A stretch of DNA of 64,000 bases from Parabacteroides sp. (GCA_019417325.1 DXVO01000032.1:62001-126000); one strand, 5' to 3'. Positions 1 to 8,734 are shown, counted from the first letter of the stretch. Made by a program: numbers and translations. Notes: generated by a model not told the origin, from the sequence alone.

Positions 1-2222
1 CGCCAGAGCGTAAAGGGGAGGTTTATCTCAAGTCTATGCATGCAGGAAGCTGGCTGGAACCGGAAAAAACAAAGAATGAGAAAGATAAATTTATTCAATA
101 TTTTTCGTCGGAAGACGGAGATATCTCATTGACTTATTGTCCGTATGGTACGAATACTTTTTTGGTAAAGGCTTCGTTCGTGGCAAATGTAGATCTGGAT
201 TCGCTTGCTATTGGTATCCGTTTTTTTGCCATACAACCGAAGCTGGTTGAAACCTGTTACTGTCTGCCGCTTAGTCTTCCGTTTTTAAGGGAAGATTCTT
301 TAAATAAGATTCCGGAAGGTTATATTTCCAGTGGAGAAACTTTTAATAATACATTTTCTTTGATAACGCAGGATGAGACTTATTCGGTGTCTGTCTTGCC
401 GCCCGATTTTCGTTTAGATCCTGTTTTTGATGCAACGGCGGCATCAGACTATTGGGTAGGTTTCAAGCCTCAAAAGAAGACGGAACCGGATAAACCGGAA
501 TTAGCAGATGGATCCATTACTGTTTTGTGCAACCATAACCGGAAAATAAATAAAGGAGAAATAATCGAACGTGAATATCTGGTTTCTGCGGATTTGAATA
601 CTCCGGGAGGATATGCTACCGGATATCATATCGGAGAATATATGAATAAAGTCGACTATAAAAAGACTGATAACCTGATAGATATTTACCGGAAATCTAT
701 GGACTATTTATTGAATAATCCCCATTGCTTCGGTAAAATCGGTAACTCTGCTGCCAACTACTTTGGAGCCATGCATACGCAGACAGCCCAGCCTTTTGAT
801 AACGGGACGGCTTTTTATGCAATGTATGGGAATAGTTTCTCGGCTGCTGCTTTAAATCAATATAAGCAGATTAAGCCCAACGTTCCGGATAATTTACAAA
901 TACGGCTGAATGCTGTAAATGATTTTTTATTGAAATCGGATGTCCTGACCAAGGAGGGTGCTTATTGGAGTATGCTGGATTTGCGGTTTAACAAAGGTTA
1001 TGTAGACCAGGCATATAAGAAATGGATAGAAACACATGCCACCGGATGGGTTACTTACTACTTACTGGAGGCATATGGGATATCAAAAGATAAAATCTAT
1101 TTGCCGGTTATAGAGAAAACTTTAAAATGGATGGCGAACGAACAGTTACCGGATGGCAGTTTCCCTAAATATTTTGAAAAAGGCATTCCTTCCGAAGAAA
1201 AACTTGGAGATATAGCCTGGATGACTCTCGCCTTTTTTAAAGCGGCAGAGTCGGGGATAGCCATCCCCGGAATAGATTTGAAAAAACAGGCATTGCTTTC
1301 TGCTGAATGGATATTGACTAATCTGGTTCCCCAAAAACAATATCAGGGAAGTTTTGAAGATGTCGGCGGGGTGAATGATTCGTATTGTCCCAGTATTACG
1401 GCACGGGCTCTGATTGAAGCCTACCGGCAAAGCCATAATAAAATGTATTTGAATGCCGCCGAAGATGCATTGTCTGTTGCTTTGTCATGGATTACCTGTG
1501 GCTATACGATGGATGGAAAGTCTATGGATACCTGGAGTGAAACATACCGTTTTCAGCCGGCTTATGCGCAAGTGGAAAGTACGAGCTGCTATTGGCCATG
1601 TTCTTATACACTTCCTGCTTTGTTTTTGGCAGCCGGCGAACTGGCATTACAAATACAGGAGCCTGACCGGAAAGCATATTGGTCACAGCTAAGTAGCCGG
1701 TTTAATTATGTTTCCGCTTATTTATTGGATAACCCGGAAACAAAAGGGCGATTTGGGATGGAGTGGTTGCTTTCTCCTTTTCTCGTTTTCTCAGAATGGG
1801 GAAACTCCCAGCTTTGTTGGAGTGTTTTAGAGACTTTGCGAATACGGATACTTATGTCTTTACCCGAATTTAAACTAAATTCCTTACTATCGGGGATATA
1901 TAAAGGTAATAGTTATTCAATTATACTTCCCAAATGGAGTGATAATGATTTTTTGTTGTCTATAAATAAAGATGTAGAACCTGTAACATTTAAGAATATC
2001 TCAGGTCATAACTGTATATTCCTATTATCGGAAGGACAACATGTAAATGATAAGTTATCTTGTGGTAGATTATTAGGACTGTTACCTTCTTCTGTATATA
2101 AGATGAAAAATCTGCAAACAGGTGAATTTTCAGGAGAATATACAACAGAGCAACTTTTAAACGGAATAAATATTTCGTTTACAGATTTCTTATTTTTCGA
2201 ATTAGTTCCGGAAGAGAGATAA
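1..2222 (+). CDS. Partial large glycosidase-like protein, 5' end outside window
   Basis: The frame is open from base 3 with no stop before the first ATG at 36, so the gene starts upstream of the window; at least 739 residues are visible. The middle part (about residues 200-560 counted from base 36) has regularly spaced aromatic/Gly motifs such as HATGWVTYYLLEAYG, LPDGSFPKYFE and GDIAWMTLAFFKAAE, the pattern of an (alpha/alpha) helical barrel seen in six-hairpin glycosidases and lyases. The N-terminal part looks beta-rich. I cannot name the family or substrate. A strong hairpin terminator follows 37 bases after the stop. No signal peptide can be judged because the start is missing. Confidence 0.6.
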   Translation, partial: PERKGEVYLKSMHAGSWLEPEKTKNEKDKFIQYFSSEDGDISLTYCPYGTNTFLVKASFVANVDLDSLAIGIRFFAIQPKLVETCYCLPLSLPFLREDSLNKIPEGYISSGETFNNTFSLITQDETYSVSVLPPDFRLDPVFDATAASDYWVGFKPQKKTEPDKPELADGSITVLCNHNRKINKGEIIEREYLVSADLNTPGGYATGYHIGEYMNKVDYKKTDNLIDIYRKSMDYLLNNPHCFGKIGNSAANYFGAMHTQTAQPFDNGTAFYAMYGNSFSAAALNQYKQIKPNVPDNLQIRLNAVNDFLLKSDVLTKEGAYWSMLDLRFNKGYVDQAYKKWIETHATGWVTYYLLEAYGISKDKIYLPVIEKTLKWMANEQLPDGSFPKYFEKGIPSEEKLGDIAWMTLAFFKAAESGIAIPGIDLKKQALLSAEWILTNLVPQKQYQGSFEDVGGVNDSYCPSITARALIEAYRQSHNKMYLNAAEDALSVALSWITCGYTMDGKSMDTWSETYRFQPAYAQVESTSCYWPCSYTLPALFLAAGELALQIQEPDRKAYWSQLSSRFNYVSAYLLDNPETKGRFGMEWLLSPFLVFSEWGNSQLCWSVLETLRIRILMSLPEFKLNSLLSGIYKGNSYSIILPKWSDNDFLLSINKDVEPVTFKNISGHNCIFLLSEGQHVNDKLSCGRLLGLLPSSVYKMKNLQTGEFSGEYTTEQLLNGINISFTDFLFFELVPEER

Positions 2223-2258
2223 GATTATACAATTGTTTATTATAATACCCTGTCAAAA

Positions 2259-2304
2259 TAAAAACCCTTTCCAATATAAAATATATCACTGGAAAGGGTT
2301 TTTA
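2259..2304. terminator. Bidirectional hairpin terminator
   Basis: A 15-bp perfect stem (2259-2273 with 2290-2304) with a 16-nt loop is flanked by A-run and T-run on the two sides, so it can end both the rightward glycosidase-like gene and the leftward lptG gene. Confidence 0.85.
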
Positions 2305-2330
2305 ATTATTACTTTATTTATAAATATATT

Positions 2331-3419
2331 TTACCTGGGGGCTTTCCTGTAAACATAAATCGCAATAAACGTATAAACGAAATTCGGTATCCATGCTGCC
2401 ATCCAGGGACTCAGCCCACCATTAATTGCGAATGTAGATGTAACGGTTGTAAACAGGATATAGGAGAAACTAAGTCCTAAACCAATACCGATATTCAATC
2501 CCATGCCACCCTTTATTTTACGTGACGACAAAGAGGCACCAATCGTAGTCAGGATAAACGCAGTCATAATAGAAGCAAAACGTTTATGATATTCAATCTG
2601 GAATGTCTGAATATTTCCGATACCTCTTTTCTTTTGTCGTTCTATATATTCCGAAAGCTGGGTAGAAGTCATTGTCTCGCAATCGTCGGAAGAGATAAGG
2701 AAGTCGGAGGGGACAATCGTAAGTGTCGTATCCTTACGGCTACCTTCTGTGATATGTTCACGCATGCCGTCGAAATCGCGTATCATATAATCGATAACAG
2801 TCCAGTTATAAAGAGTATCGTATTTGATAGAGCTTGCTGTTAAACGGGAAATAATCTTCTTATCATCATAACGGTCAAGAGAAAAACGGTATCCCATACC
2901 TGCTTTAGCGTCATAACGGTCAAAGTAAGCGATTACCCCGGGTTCTATTTCCAACTGTGCAGCCCGGGCAAATTCTGTTTCCGGTCTGTGCCGGACATAT
3001 GTATTCATAAATTTAATACGGACTTCGTTAGATGGAGGGATAATAAAAGCTGTCAATAAAAATGTACTCAGTGCAATAATGGCAGCAGATATAAAATAAG
3101 GGACCATCAGCCTACGGAAACTCATTCCACTTGCCAGCATCGCTATAATCTCTGAGTTATCAGCCAACTTTGAAGTAAAGAAAATTACAGCAATAAATGT
3201 AAACAGCGGACTGAACAGATTGGCAAAGTAGGGAATAAAATTCATGTAATAATCGAAAATAATAGACTTAAGCGGAACATCCGGCTTTAGGAAGTCGTCA
3301 ATCTTTTCGTTAATATCGAAAACGACTGAAATGGAGATAATCAACAAAATGGCAAATATATAAGTGCCAAGAAATTGCTTAATAATGTATCGGTCTATTC
3401 GTGTCAGCTTGAGTTTCAT
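2331..3419 (-). CDS. lptG: LptF/LptG (YjgP/YjgQ) family permease
   Basis: Inner-membrane permease of the LPS export ABC machine (LptB2FG), which extracts lipopolysaccharide from the inner membrane and passes it to LptC/LptA. The 362-residue protein has the family layout: three membrane segments in the first about 130 residues (FLGTYIFAILLIISI, a second near residues 60-80, a third near 105-130), a periplasmic beta-jellyroll region (about 135-265), then three more membrane segments to the C-terminal end (YTFIAIYVYRKAPR). It lies 14 bases downstream of tgt on the same strand and shares its transcript. LptF and LptG are hard to separate by eye; the symbol is a best guess. Confidence 0.85.
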   Translation of the reverse strand: MKLKLTRIDRYIIKQFLGTYIFAILLIISISVVFDINEKIDDFLKPDVPLKSIIFDYYMNFIPYFANLFSPLFTFIAVIFFTSKLADNSEIIAMLASGMSFRRLMVPYFISAAIIALSTFLLTAFIIPPSNEVRIKFMNTYVRHRPETEFARAAQLEIEPGVIAYFDRYDAKAGMGYRFSLDRYDDKKIISRLTASSIKYDTLYNWTVIDYMIRDFDGMREHITEGSRKDTTLTIVPSDFLISSDDCETMTSTQLSEYIERQKKRGIGNIQTFQIEYHKRFASIMTAFILTTIGASLSSRKIKGGMGLNIGIGLGLSFSYILFTTVTSTFAINGGLSPWMAAWIPNFVYTFIAIYVYRKAPR

Positions 3420-3433
3420 GTGAGTGTTTTATC

Positions 3434-4564
3434 TTATAACCGGTTAGATAATTGACGAACCATTCCGCTTTTCCAGCTTGTAAAATCTCCCTCGATAATA
3501 TGGCGTCGTGCTTCTTTGACCAACCAAAGGTAGAATGCAAGATTATGGATAGATGCGATTTGAAGTCCTAATAACTCGTTTACTTTAATCAGATGGTGTA
3601 AATAAGCTTTGCTATACAATGTATCCACATAGGAATGTGCATCCGGATCAATAGGAGAGAAGTCATTCTCCCATTTCTTGTTTCGCATATTTATCGTACC
3701 GAAACGAGTAAATAATTGCCCGTTTCTTCCATTGCGTGTCGGCATGATACAGTCGAACATATCGACTCCCCGCTCGATTGCTTCAAGGATATTGATAGGG
3801 GTTCCGACTCCCATCAGATAGCGTGGCTTGTCTTTAGGTAATATTTCGTTTACCACTTCTATCATTTCATACATTTTATCGGTCGGTTCACCTACCGCCA
3901 AGCCACCAATAGCATTTCCATCTGCGTTTTTCCGGGCTATGTTCTCTGCTGCTTTTTGACGCAGGTCCGTATATACACAACCTTGTACAATCGGGAAAAG
4001 GGACTGCTGATAACCATACTTTGGTTCCGTGCTATTGAAACGTTCGAAGCAACGGTCCAACCAACGTTCTGTCAGGCCAAGCGATTGTCTGGCATAATCA
4101 TAATCGGCATCTCCCGGACAGCATTCGTCGAAAGCCATGATAATATCCGCCCCGATAATCCGTTGTATATCCATTACCTTTTCCGGAGTAAACAAATGCT
4201 TGGAACCGTCAATATGTGAACGGAACTCAGCTCCTTGCTCATGTAGTTTACGATTATCGGAGAGGGAGAATACCTGAAAGCCTCCACTATCGGTCAAGAT
4301 CGGTTTATCCCATGTATTGAATTTATGTAATCCCCCGGCTTGTTCTAAAACCTGTAACCCAGGGCGAAGATACAAATGGTAAGTATTACCTAAAATTATT
4401 TGAGCTTTTATATCTTCCTTTAATTCAGTCATATGTACACCTTTTACTGTACCTTGTGTACCGACCGGCATAAAAATAGGCGTTTCAATTACTCCATGAT
4501 CGGTGGTAATAAGACCCGCCCTAGCATTTGATTTTGTATCGTTATGTAGTAAGTCAAATTTCAT
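3434..4564 (-). CDS. tgt: Queuine tRNA-ribosyltransferase (Tgt)
   Basis: Exchanges guanine-34 of GUN-anticodon tRNAs for the queuosine precursor base. At 376 residues it is full length. Visible landmarks: TDSGGFQVFS with the conserved Asp92, MAFDECC (Asp146), VQGCVYTDLR, and the nucleophile region MFDCIMPTRNGRNG (Asp271). The zinc site is unusual: where the E. coli enzyme has three Cys in ECDCYTCRNYSRAYLHH, this protein has Ala309, Ser311 and Asp314 (DPDAHSYVDTLYSKAYLHH), while the fourth ligand His340 (SIHNL) is kept. The first gene of a two-gene operon with the LPS permease downstream. Confidence 0.96.
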   Translation of the reverse strand: MKFDLLHNDTKSNARAGLITTDHGVIETPIFMPVGTQGTVKGVHMTELKEDIKAQIILGNTYHLYLRPGLQVLEQAGGLHKFNTWDKPILTDSGGFQVFSLSDNRKLHEQGAEFRSHIDGSKHLFTPEKVMDIQRIIGADIIMAFDECCPGDADYDYARQSLGLTERWLDRCFERFNSTEPKYGYQQSLFPIVQGCVYTDLRQKAAENIARKNADGNAIGGLAVGEPTDKMYEMIEVVNEILPKDKPRYLMGVGTPINILEAIERGVDMFDCIMPTRNGRNGQLFTRFGTINMRNKKWENDFSPIDPDAHSYVDTLYSKAYLHHLIKVNELLGLQIASIHNLAFYLWLVKEARRHIIEGDFTSWKSGMVRQLSNRL

Positions 4565-5032
4565 AGTGCAAAGGAACTCATAATTCTTTTAAGAAAAAAG
4601 AGTTTGCAGGAAATTATGTTATCTCCTGGTATACAGTTTTATACGTTTTTTCACGACTACGAATATGTCTGTTATCCGGATAATAAAATCTCTGATATTA
4701 CAGAGCATAAAAAGCTAAGACTTTCATGTTATAGAGGAAGTAACATAACTATCTGGTATTTATAATAATTAGGTTTAGATGTTCCATAGTTCGTATAGAA
4801 CCACGTTAAAATGGAATAGTCCTGTTTTTGTATGTTAACAATCTGTTATTTATGTTGTTATATAGCATTTAAGATAAAAAAATTAAACAGAATAGATTAG
4901 CAGGATACTTTTTAAAAGAACTTTTGATGTTCAAGCTTGGCATTGGGTAATATTAATATAAATACATTATCTTATTGAAATGCAAAAACTTAATGTGAGT
5001 TAAGCCTTGCTCTTACATGATAAAAATAGTTC
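4565..5032. other. AT-rich gene-free stretch
   Basis: No convincing reading frame on either strand. It should hold the upstream region of the leftward tgt gene, although I see no clear promoter there: a TTCCTTTG near 4569-4576 is one base off the Bacteroidota -7 consensus and too close to the ATG. The only other structure is AGTTCGTATAGAAC at 4788-4801, the reverse complement of a sequence at 5064-5076. Confidence 0.5.
4788..4801. repeat. Inverted copy of a 13-bp GTTC-N5-GAAC element
   Basis: GTTCGTATAGAAC at 4789-4801 is the exact reverse complement of GTTCTATACGAAC at 5064-5076, 275 bases away. Each copy is itself a small dyad (GTTC/GAAC). It could be a protein-binding site or chance in AT-rich DNA. 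Confidence 0.35.
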
Positions 5033-5040
5033 TATTTTTG
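5033..5040 (+). promoter_or_regulatory. Bacteroidota -7 promoter element for candidate sRNA
   Basis: TATTTTTG matches TAnnTTTG exactly; a CTTG lies 23 nt upstream (5006-5009), slightly wider than the usual 19-21 nt. No protein gene follows on this strand before the hairpin at 5248-5277. Confidence 0.45.
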
Positions 5041-5045
5041 TAAAG

Positions 5046-5282
5046 AATTTAATTATAACATGAGTTCTATACGAACTTTAGTAGAATAATAGAACTTAGA
5101 AAAATATAAATGGGAAGTTTCGTTTAATCATTATAATAATGGTCGATAAAAAATAACCAAACCTTTATTATTTTACACCGAAGAGAGTATAGTTAAGCTC
5201 TCTAAACTTTTCGTATTATCACCAAAACTATTAATCCCAGAAATGGGAAAGAGGTTGTTCTTTTGAACAACCTCTTTTATTT
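5046..5282 (+). ncRNA. Candidate structured small RNA (about 235 nt)
   Basis: There is no reading frame between the promoter element at 5033-5040 and the T-tailed terminator hairpin at 5248-5277. The predicted transcript has four local hairpins: AGTTCTAT/ATAGAACT (5063-5070 with 5089-5096), AGAGAG/CTCTCT (5182-5187 with 5198-5203), TCCCA-GAAA-TGGGA with a GNRA tetraloop (5235-5248), and the 13-bp terminator stem. I do not recognise an Rfam family. The 3' hairpin is shared with the convergent redox operon ending at 5283, so a plain intergenic spacer remains the alternative. Confidence 0.4.
5248..5277. terminator. Hairpin terminator, 13-bp stem
   Basis: AAAGAGGTTGTTC (5248-5260) pairs perfectly with 5265-5277 around a TTTT loop. 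The run CTTTTATTTT on the + side favours rightward termination; on the - strand it follows the polyferredoxin stop directly. Confidence 0.8.
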
Positions 5283-6899
5283 TCAGAAGCCAAAATCCTC
5301 TACTTCAACCTCTTTCACTTTTTCTTCCTTAGGTTTTTCCACAAACTTGTGGACTTCATTTGCTTTAATAATAATTGCACGCATTGGACGTACAGGGCAA
5401 ATCGATTCACATCCTCCACAACCAATACAGAGATCCGGATCTACTTTGGGTATCGTTAATGTCCCTTCATAAGGAACCATATGGACCGCCTGAGTCGGAC
5501 AATGCTCGGAGCAGGCTCCACAATCTGTTCCTTCTGTTTTTACAATACAACGATTTATAAAAAAGGTAGCAATGCCAACCTGGGTTGTCATCTTTTCTTC
5601 TTTGGTTATCGGCTTTATGGCTTCAACAGGACAAACATCTGCACATACAGTACATTCATAATTGCAGTAACTGTTGACATAAGCCAACCGAGGTTTTAGT
5701 AGATAATCGAAACCATATTCCAAACCTGCAGGGCGAAGTACCTGACTCGGGCAACGAGTAACACAAAGGTGGCAACCCGTACATTTATCTTTGAAACGTT
5801 CAAGGCTAATGGAACCCGGAGGTGTGATGGGAGGCCATTTTTTCCTTCCCTTGTTTCCATGTCCACGACCTTCGCCTCTATGATTTCCGCCGTTACCTTC
5901 CTTACATTTTTTTACTTCTTCCGCCATAACCGATACAACAGGTAAAGATGCTGCGACAGTTATTCCTGTGCGAAGCAGGGAACGACGCATCGGATTGATA
6001 TTTTTATCAGTATCGGCTTCTATGGAAAATCCAGCCTTTTGCTTTTTCAAAGGGAAATTGAAACGATACTGCAATCCTCCTTTTGCACAAGATGATACAC
6101 AATTGAAACAATTCACACAACGGGATGTATCTATTGTTAAATCCTTACTATTAATAGCTTCTGCCTTACAAGTATGTTCGCAGTTTCCGCAATGTGTACA
6201 ACTTTCTTTGTCAAAAGAGATACGGAAAAAAGAAAAACGTGAAACAAGGCTTAATAATGTACCTGCAGGACAAATCGTATTACAGAATAAACGTCCTCTG
6301 AAAATCGTCATAAAAATAAATACGATCAAAGCAATTATAGCTGCAATTATTCCCGGAAGAGTCACCGTACTGATTGTGACATGATATAAAGAATAAATGT
6401 CCATCTTCATCAACAATTCTGCCAGCATATTATTTCCCCACATAACAGCCGGACGGAACAGATTCGTTGCTATACGTCCGTAATTACTATACGGATCGAG
6501 TAACAAACACAACTCGCTGGAACCAAATACCAATAAAACGGCAGTTAGTGCAAGTAAAGCATACCGCAAGAGATTCATCGGCTTATGATATTTGAACCGG
6601 CGTGATCCTTTTTTCTTCTTTTTCCCGATGCAAAATAGTCTATTAATAATGTCTTGCAGGATACCAGCCGGGCACATCACTGAGCAATAAATACGCCCGA
6701 ACAATAATACTAGTATAAATTGGAATATGATAAATCCTGCTAATCCGCCCAATACGGCAGGTAGAACTTGCATGTGTAATAATATATGTATCTTATCTGA
6801 ACTCCATCCGGCAAAATCAACAAAAAACAGAGTTACAGGTATGAAAAAGAGGCATGCGAACAGAATTCGCAGCCCCCTTAAATAGTTTAGTCTTTTCAT
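5283..6899 (-). CDS. NapH-NapG-like fused membrane/periplasmic polyferredoxin
   Basis: A 538-residue electron-transfer protein. Residues 1-200 hold about four membrane segments (near 11-29, 45-68, 110-125, 181-201) and two CxxxCP motifs (Cys72/Cys76 and Cys206/Cys210), as in NapH-type quinol dehydrogenases. Two 4Fe-4S motifs follow (Cys234-244 and Cys261-271). At 304-326 there is an internal MRRSLLRTG plus hydrophobic stretch like a Tat signal, then a Gly/His/Arg/Lys-rich linker (334-355) and a NapG-like module with four more clusters (Cys373-383, 412-423, 451-467, 491-501). It reads as NapH and NapG fused in one chain, moving electrons from quinol to a periplasmic partner. The start overlaps the stop of the Tat-DUF362 gene by one base. 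Annotation as a generic 4Fe-4S protein is the conservative alternative. Confidence 0.8.
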   Translation of the reverse strand: MKRLNYLRGLRILFACLFFIPVTLFFVDFAGWSSDKIHILLHMQVLPAVLGGLAGFIIFQFILVLLFGRIYCSVMCPAGILQDIINRLFCIGKKKKKGSRRFKYHKPMNLLRYALLALTAVLLVFGSSELCLLLDPYSNYGRIATNLFRPAVMWGNNMLAELLMKMDIYSLYHVTISTVTLPGIIAAIIALIVFIFMTIFRGRLFCNTICPAGTLLSLVSRFSFFRISFDKESCTHCGNCEHTCKAEAINSKDLTIDTSRCVNCFNCVSSCAKGGLQYRFNFPLKKQKAGFSIEADTDKNINPMRRSLLRTGITVAASLPVVSVMAEEVKKCKEGNGGNHRGEGRGHGNKGRKKWPPITPPGSISLERFKDKCTGCHLCVTRCPSQVLRPAGLEYGFDYLLKPRLAYVNSYCNYECTVCADVCPVEAIKPITKEEKMTTQVGIATFFINRCIVKTEGTDCGACSEHCPTQAVHMVPYEGTLTIPKVDPDLCIGCGGCESICPVRPMRAIIIKANEVHKFVEKPKEEKVKEVEVEDFGF

Positions 6900-7831
6900 C
6901 AGATCTTGATGCGTTTGATATTTAATTTCTTTAAATCAGTTGTTCCTAATTTCAATGTTTCCCCTTTGCCAATATGTCCCACAGCTTCCATATCCAGCTT
7001 CTTCACCTGATTAAACAGAGCCAAAGCAGCTGTATCTATGGCTACGATATTTGGAGAAACGATCAGGGATTTTAAAGTTGCTACGTCGGCTGCACTTTTT
7101 CCCTGCGGACCATTCTGGTGCATAATCCGGTAGGCATCAACAATATTCAAAACCGGTTTCTTTTGCCATGTACAAATATCGGCAATACATTGTTGTAGGT
7201 CATTCTGATGGAAGAAACGTCGGTCCCATACAATACCCATGTAGTTTTTCATAGCGCAAGTCATTTTGGCACCTCCATGGTTTTTCAGAACCGGAACATT
7301 AATCCAGGCATCAGCTTCTACCAATGCTTCATGTATCTTTGCATTTTTAAGTGATACACCATTGGGGAGAGAGACTTCTTTATAATATTTTTCATCATGA
7401 CCCGGCATAATGATACCACCTGCTTCTTTTACGGCAGCAGCAATACCGCTGGTTTCATAACATTTCTGCCAATTATCGCAAGTGTGGTCGAATACGGTTA
7501 CTTTTTCGGCACCCGCTTCAAAGCATTTCTTCACCAGCGCTTTTACCAACTTCGGATTGGTATTTCCCGCCATTTCCGGCGAACGATCCCAGCCGATATT
7601 CGGTTTGATTACAACCTTTTGCCCTTTTTTAATGTATTTGTCAATACCGCCTAATGCTTCCAAGGCTTTATCTAACATAGCTTCAGGTTCACCACCCATA
7701 ACAGCTACCATATCAGGAGCTTGCTCTACAGCCATGGTGTTTGAAGAAAGAGCAGCTTGCAGTCCTTCGAATTTTAAAGAAAGAGCAGCACCTGCAATTA
7801 CACTGGTTTTTAAGAAATCACGACGTTTCAT
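6899..7831 (-). CDS. Tat-signal DUF362 family protein
   Basis: A 310-residue protein starting MKRRDFLKTSVIAGAAL, a clear twin-arginine export signal, so it is probably folded with a cofactor before export. The body matches the DUF362 pattern: VVIKPNIGWDRSP, TVFDHTCDNW, DAWINVPVLKNHGGAKMTCAMKNYMGIVWDRR and a C-terminal NIVAIDTAALALF. The molecular function of the family is not established. It is the first gene of a two-gene operon with the fused polyferredoxin, which suggests that the pair forms a periplasm-facing redox unit. A -7 element TACCTTTG lies at 7868-7875 on the same strand. Confidence 0.85.
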   Translation of the reverse strand: MKRRDFLKTSVIAGAALSLKFEGLQAALSSNTMAVEQAPDMVAVMGGEPEAMLDKALEALGGIDKYIKKGQKVVIKPNIGWDRSPEMAGNTNPKLVKALVKKCFEAGAEKVTVFDHTCDNWQKCYETSGIAAAVKEAGGIIMPGHDEKYYKEVSLPNGVSLKNAKIHEALVEADAWINVPVLKNHGGAKMTCAMKNYMGIVWDRRFFHQNDLQQCIADICTWQKKPVLNIVDAYRIMHQNGPQGKSAADVATLKSLIVSPNIVAIDTAALALFNQVKKLDMEAVGHIGKGETLKLGTTDLKKLNIKRIKI

Positions 7832-7867
7832 GTGTTTATTAAATTTGATAGGATATTAAAGATTTAA

Positions 7868-7875
7868 CAAAGGTA
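7868..7875 (-). promoter_or_regulatory. -7 element for the DUF362/polyferredoxin operon
   Basis: The reverse strand reads TACCTTTG, an exact TAnnTTTG match, 37 bases upstream of the DUF362 ATG. No clear TTTG at the expected upstream spacing. Confidence 0.5.
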
Positions 7876-7895
7876 ATAATCTGTGATAAATAATG

Positions 7896-7903
7896 TATAT
7901 TTG
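7896..7903 (+). promoter_or_regulatory. -7 element for the DUF2971-like/yjbQ operon
   Basis: TATATTTG matches TAnnTTTG, 22 bases before the ATG at 7926; it lies back to back with the leftward promoter at 7868-7875. Confidence 0.5.
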
Positions 7904-7925
7904 ACGTTGAAAAAATTATACAAAT

Positions 7926-8723
7926 ATGCATTTATATACGTATGTATCAATAAAATCCTTTATTGAAGGATGCAAAGCTTCTGATTCAGACCCGGTTCTT
8001 ACCCTACAAATTCCCAACATGATGTATTCTGCCCAGGAATATGAAACAGAATACGGCCTGTCTTTACTCCGGCAAGCTATTGGTTCGTATGAGAGAAAGA
8101 ACAATATAGCCCTAGAGCAGAGTAAACAAGCAATGCCTTTTTTCCGTAAAAACAGAAAAATGCTGGTAGGACCGGAAATGGAAATGTATGCACTTTCATT
8201 GTTCGAAAGCCAAACGATCCCTCATAGTCTGAAGCTTGGACACAGCTATCCGTATGTAAGACTTATGCTGGATTATCAATTGTTGGGAGAATATTGCCTT
8301 TCGCAAAATATCTATCTACTACGTTGTAAATATGATGAAGAAAAGAACTTGCAAACTTTTACTGACCAGATGGAAAAAGAGTACAATAAATTCTTTTATG
8401 ACGATGAACATACAGGTTTTACACCAGATTCCCGTTTATTTTCTATGCTCTGTAATGCTTGCCTGGAAGTAAAAAATCCTCATTTCATATCAGAAAAAGA
8501 ATGGCGTATCGTTTCTTTCCATACTCCCTCGGACGTATCCTATTTATTGGTAGACGGTCAGTTAATACCATCTATCACAATCTCTATTCCATTTGGCTGC
8601 ATCCGACAGATAGCTCTACAAAATAGAAACGAAAACAAATTAACATACAGTGCATTGGCCGGTTTTCTTCAACAAATAGGTTTAATGCCGGAACATTATC
8701 TGGAAGGTATGATAGAACAATAA
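7926..8723 (+). CDS. DUF2971-like protein
   Basis: A 265-residue soluble protein. The opening MHLYTYVSIKSF and the late SEKEWRIVSFHTPSD (about residues 178-192) resemble the start and the K.W..E.EWR tail motif of DUF2971 proteins, whose role is unknown. The protein lacks a signal peptide or membrane segment. It is followed after 11 bases by yjbQ and is probably co-transcribed. The family call is from motif memory only; unknown protein is the fallback. Confidence 0.55.
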   Translation: MHLYTYVSIKSFIEGCKASDSDPVLTLQIPNMMYSAQEYETEYGLSLLRQAIGSYERKNNIALEQSKQAMPFFRKNRKMLVGPEMEMYALSLFESQTIPHSLKLGHSYPYVRLMLDYQLLGEYCLSQNIYLLRCKYDEEKNLQTFTDQMEKEYNKFFYDDEHTGFTPDSRLFSMLCNACLEVKNPHFISEKEWRIVSFHTPSDVSYLLVDGQLIPSITISIPFGCIRQIALQNRNENKLTYSALAGFLQQIGLMPEHYLEGMIEQ

Positions 8724-8734
8724 ACGTTTTTATT

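Noticed and set aside
4569..4576. Leftward TTCCTTTG as tgt promoter with a leaderless mRNA
   Set aside because: It is one base off consensus and only four bases before the ATG; too weak to claim.
5968..6384. 138-codon + strand frame inside the polyferredoxin gene
   Set aside because: It lies antisense to a gene full of conserved Cys motifs and has no protein features of its own.
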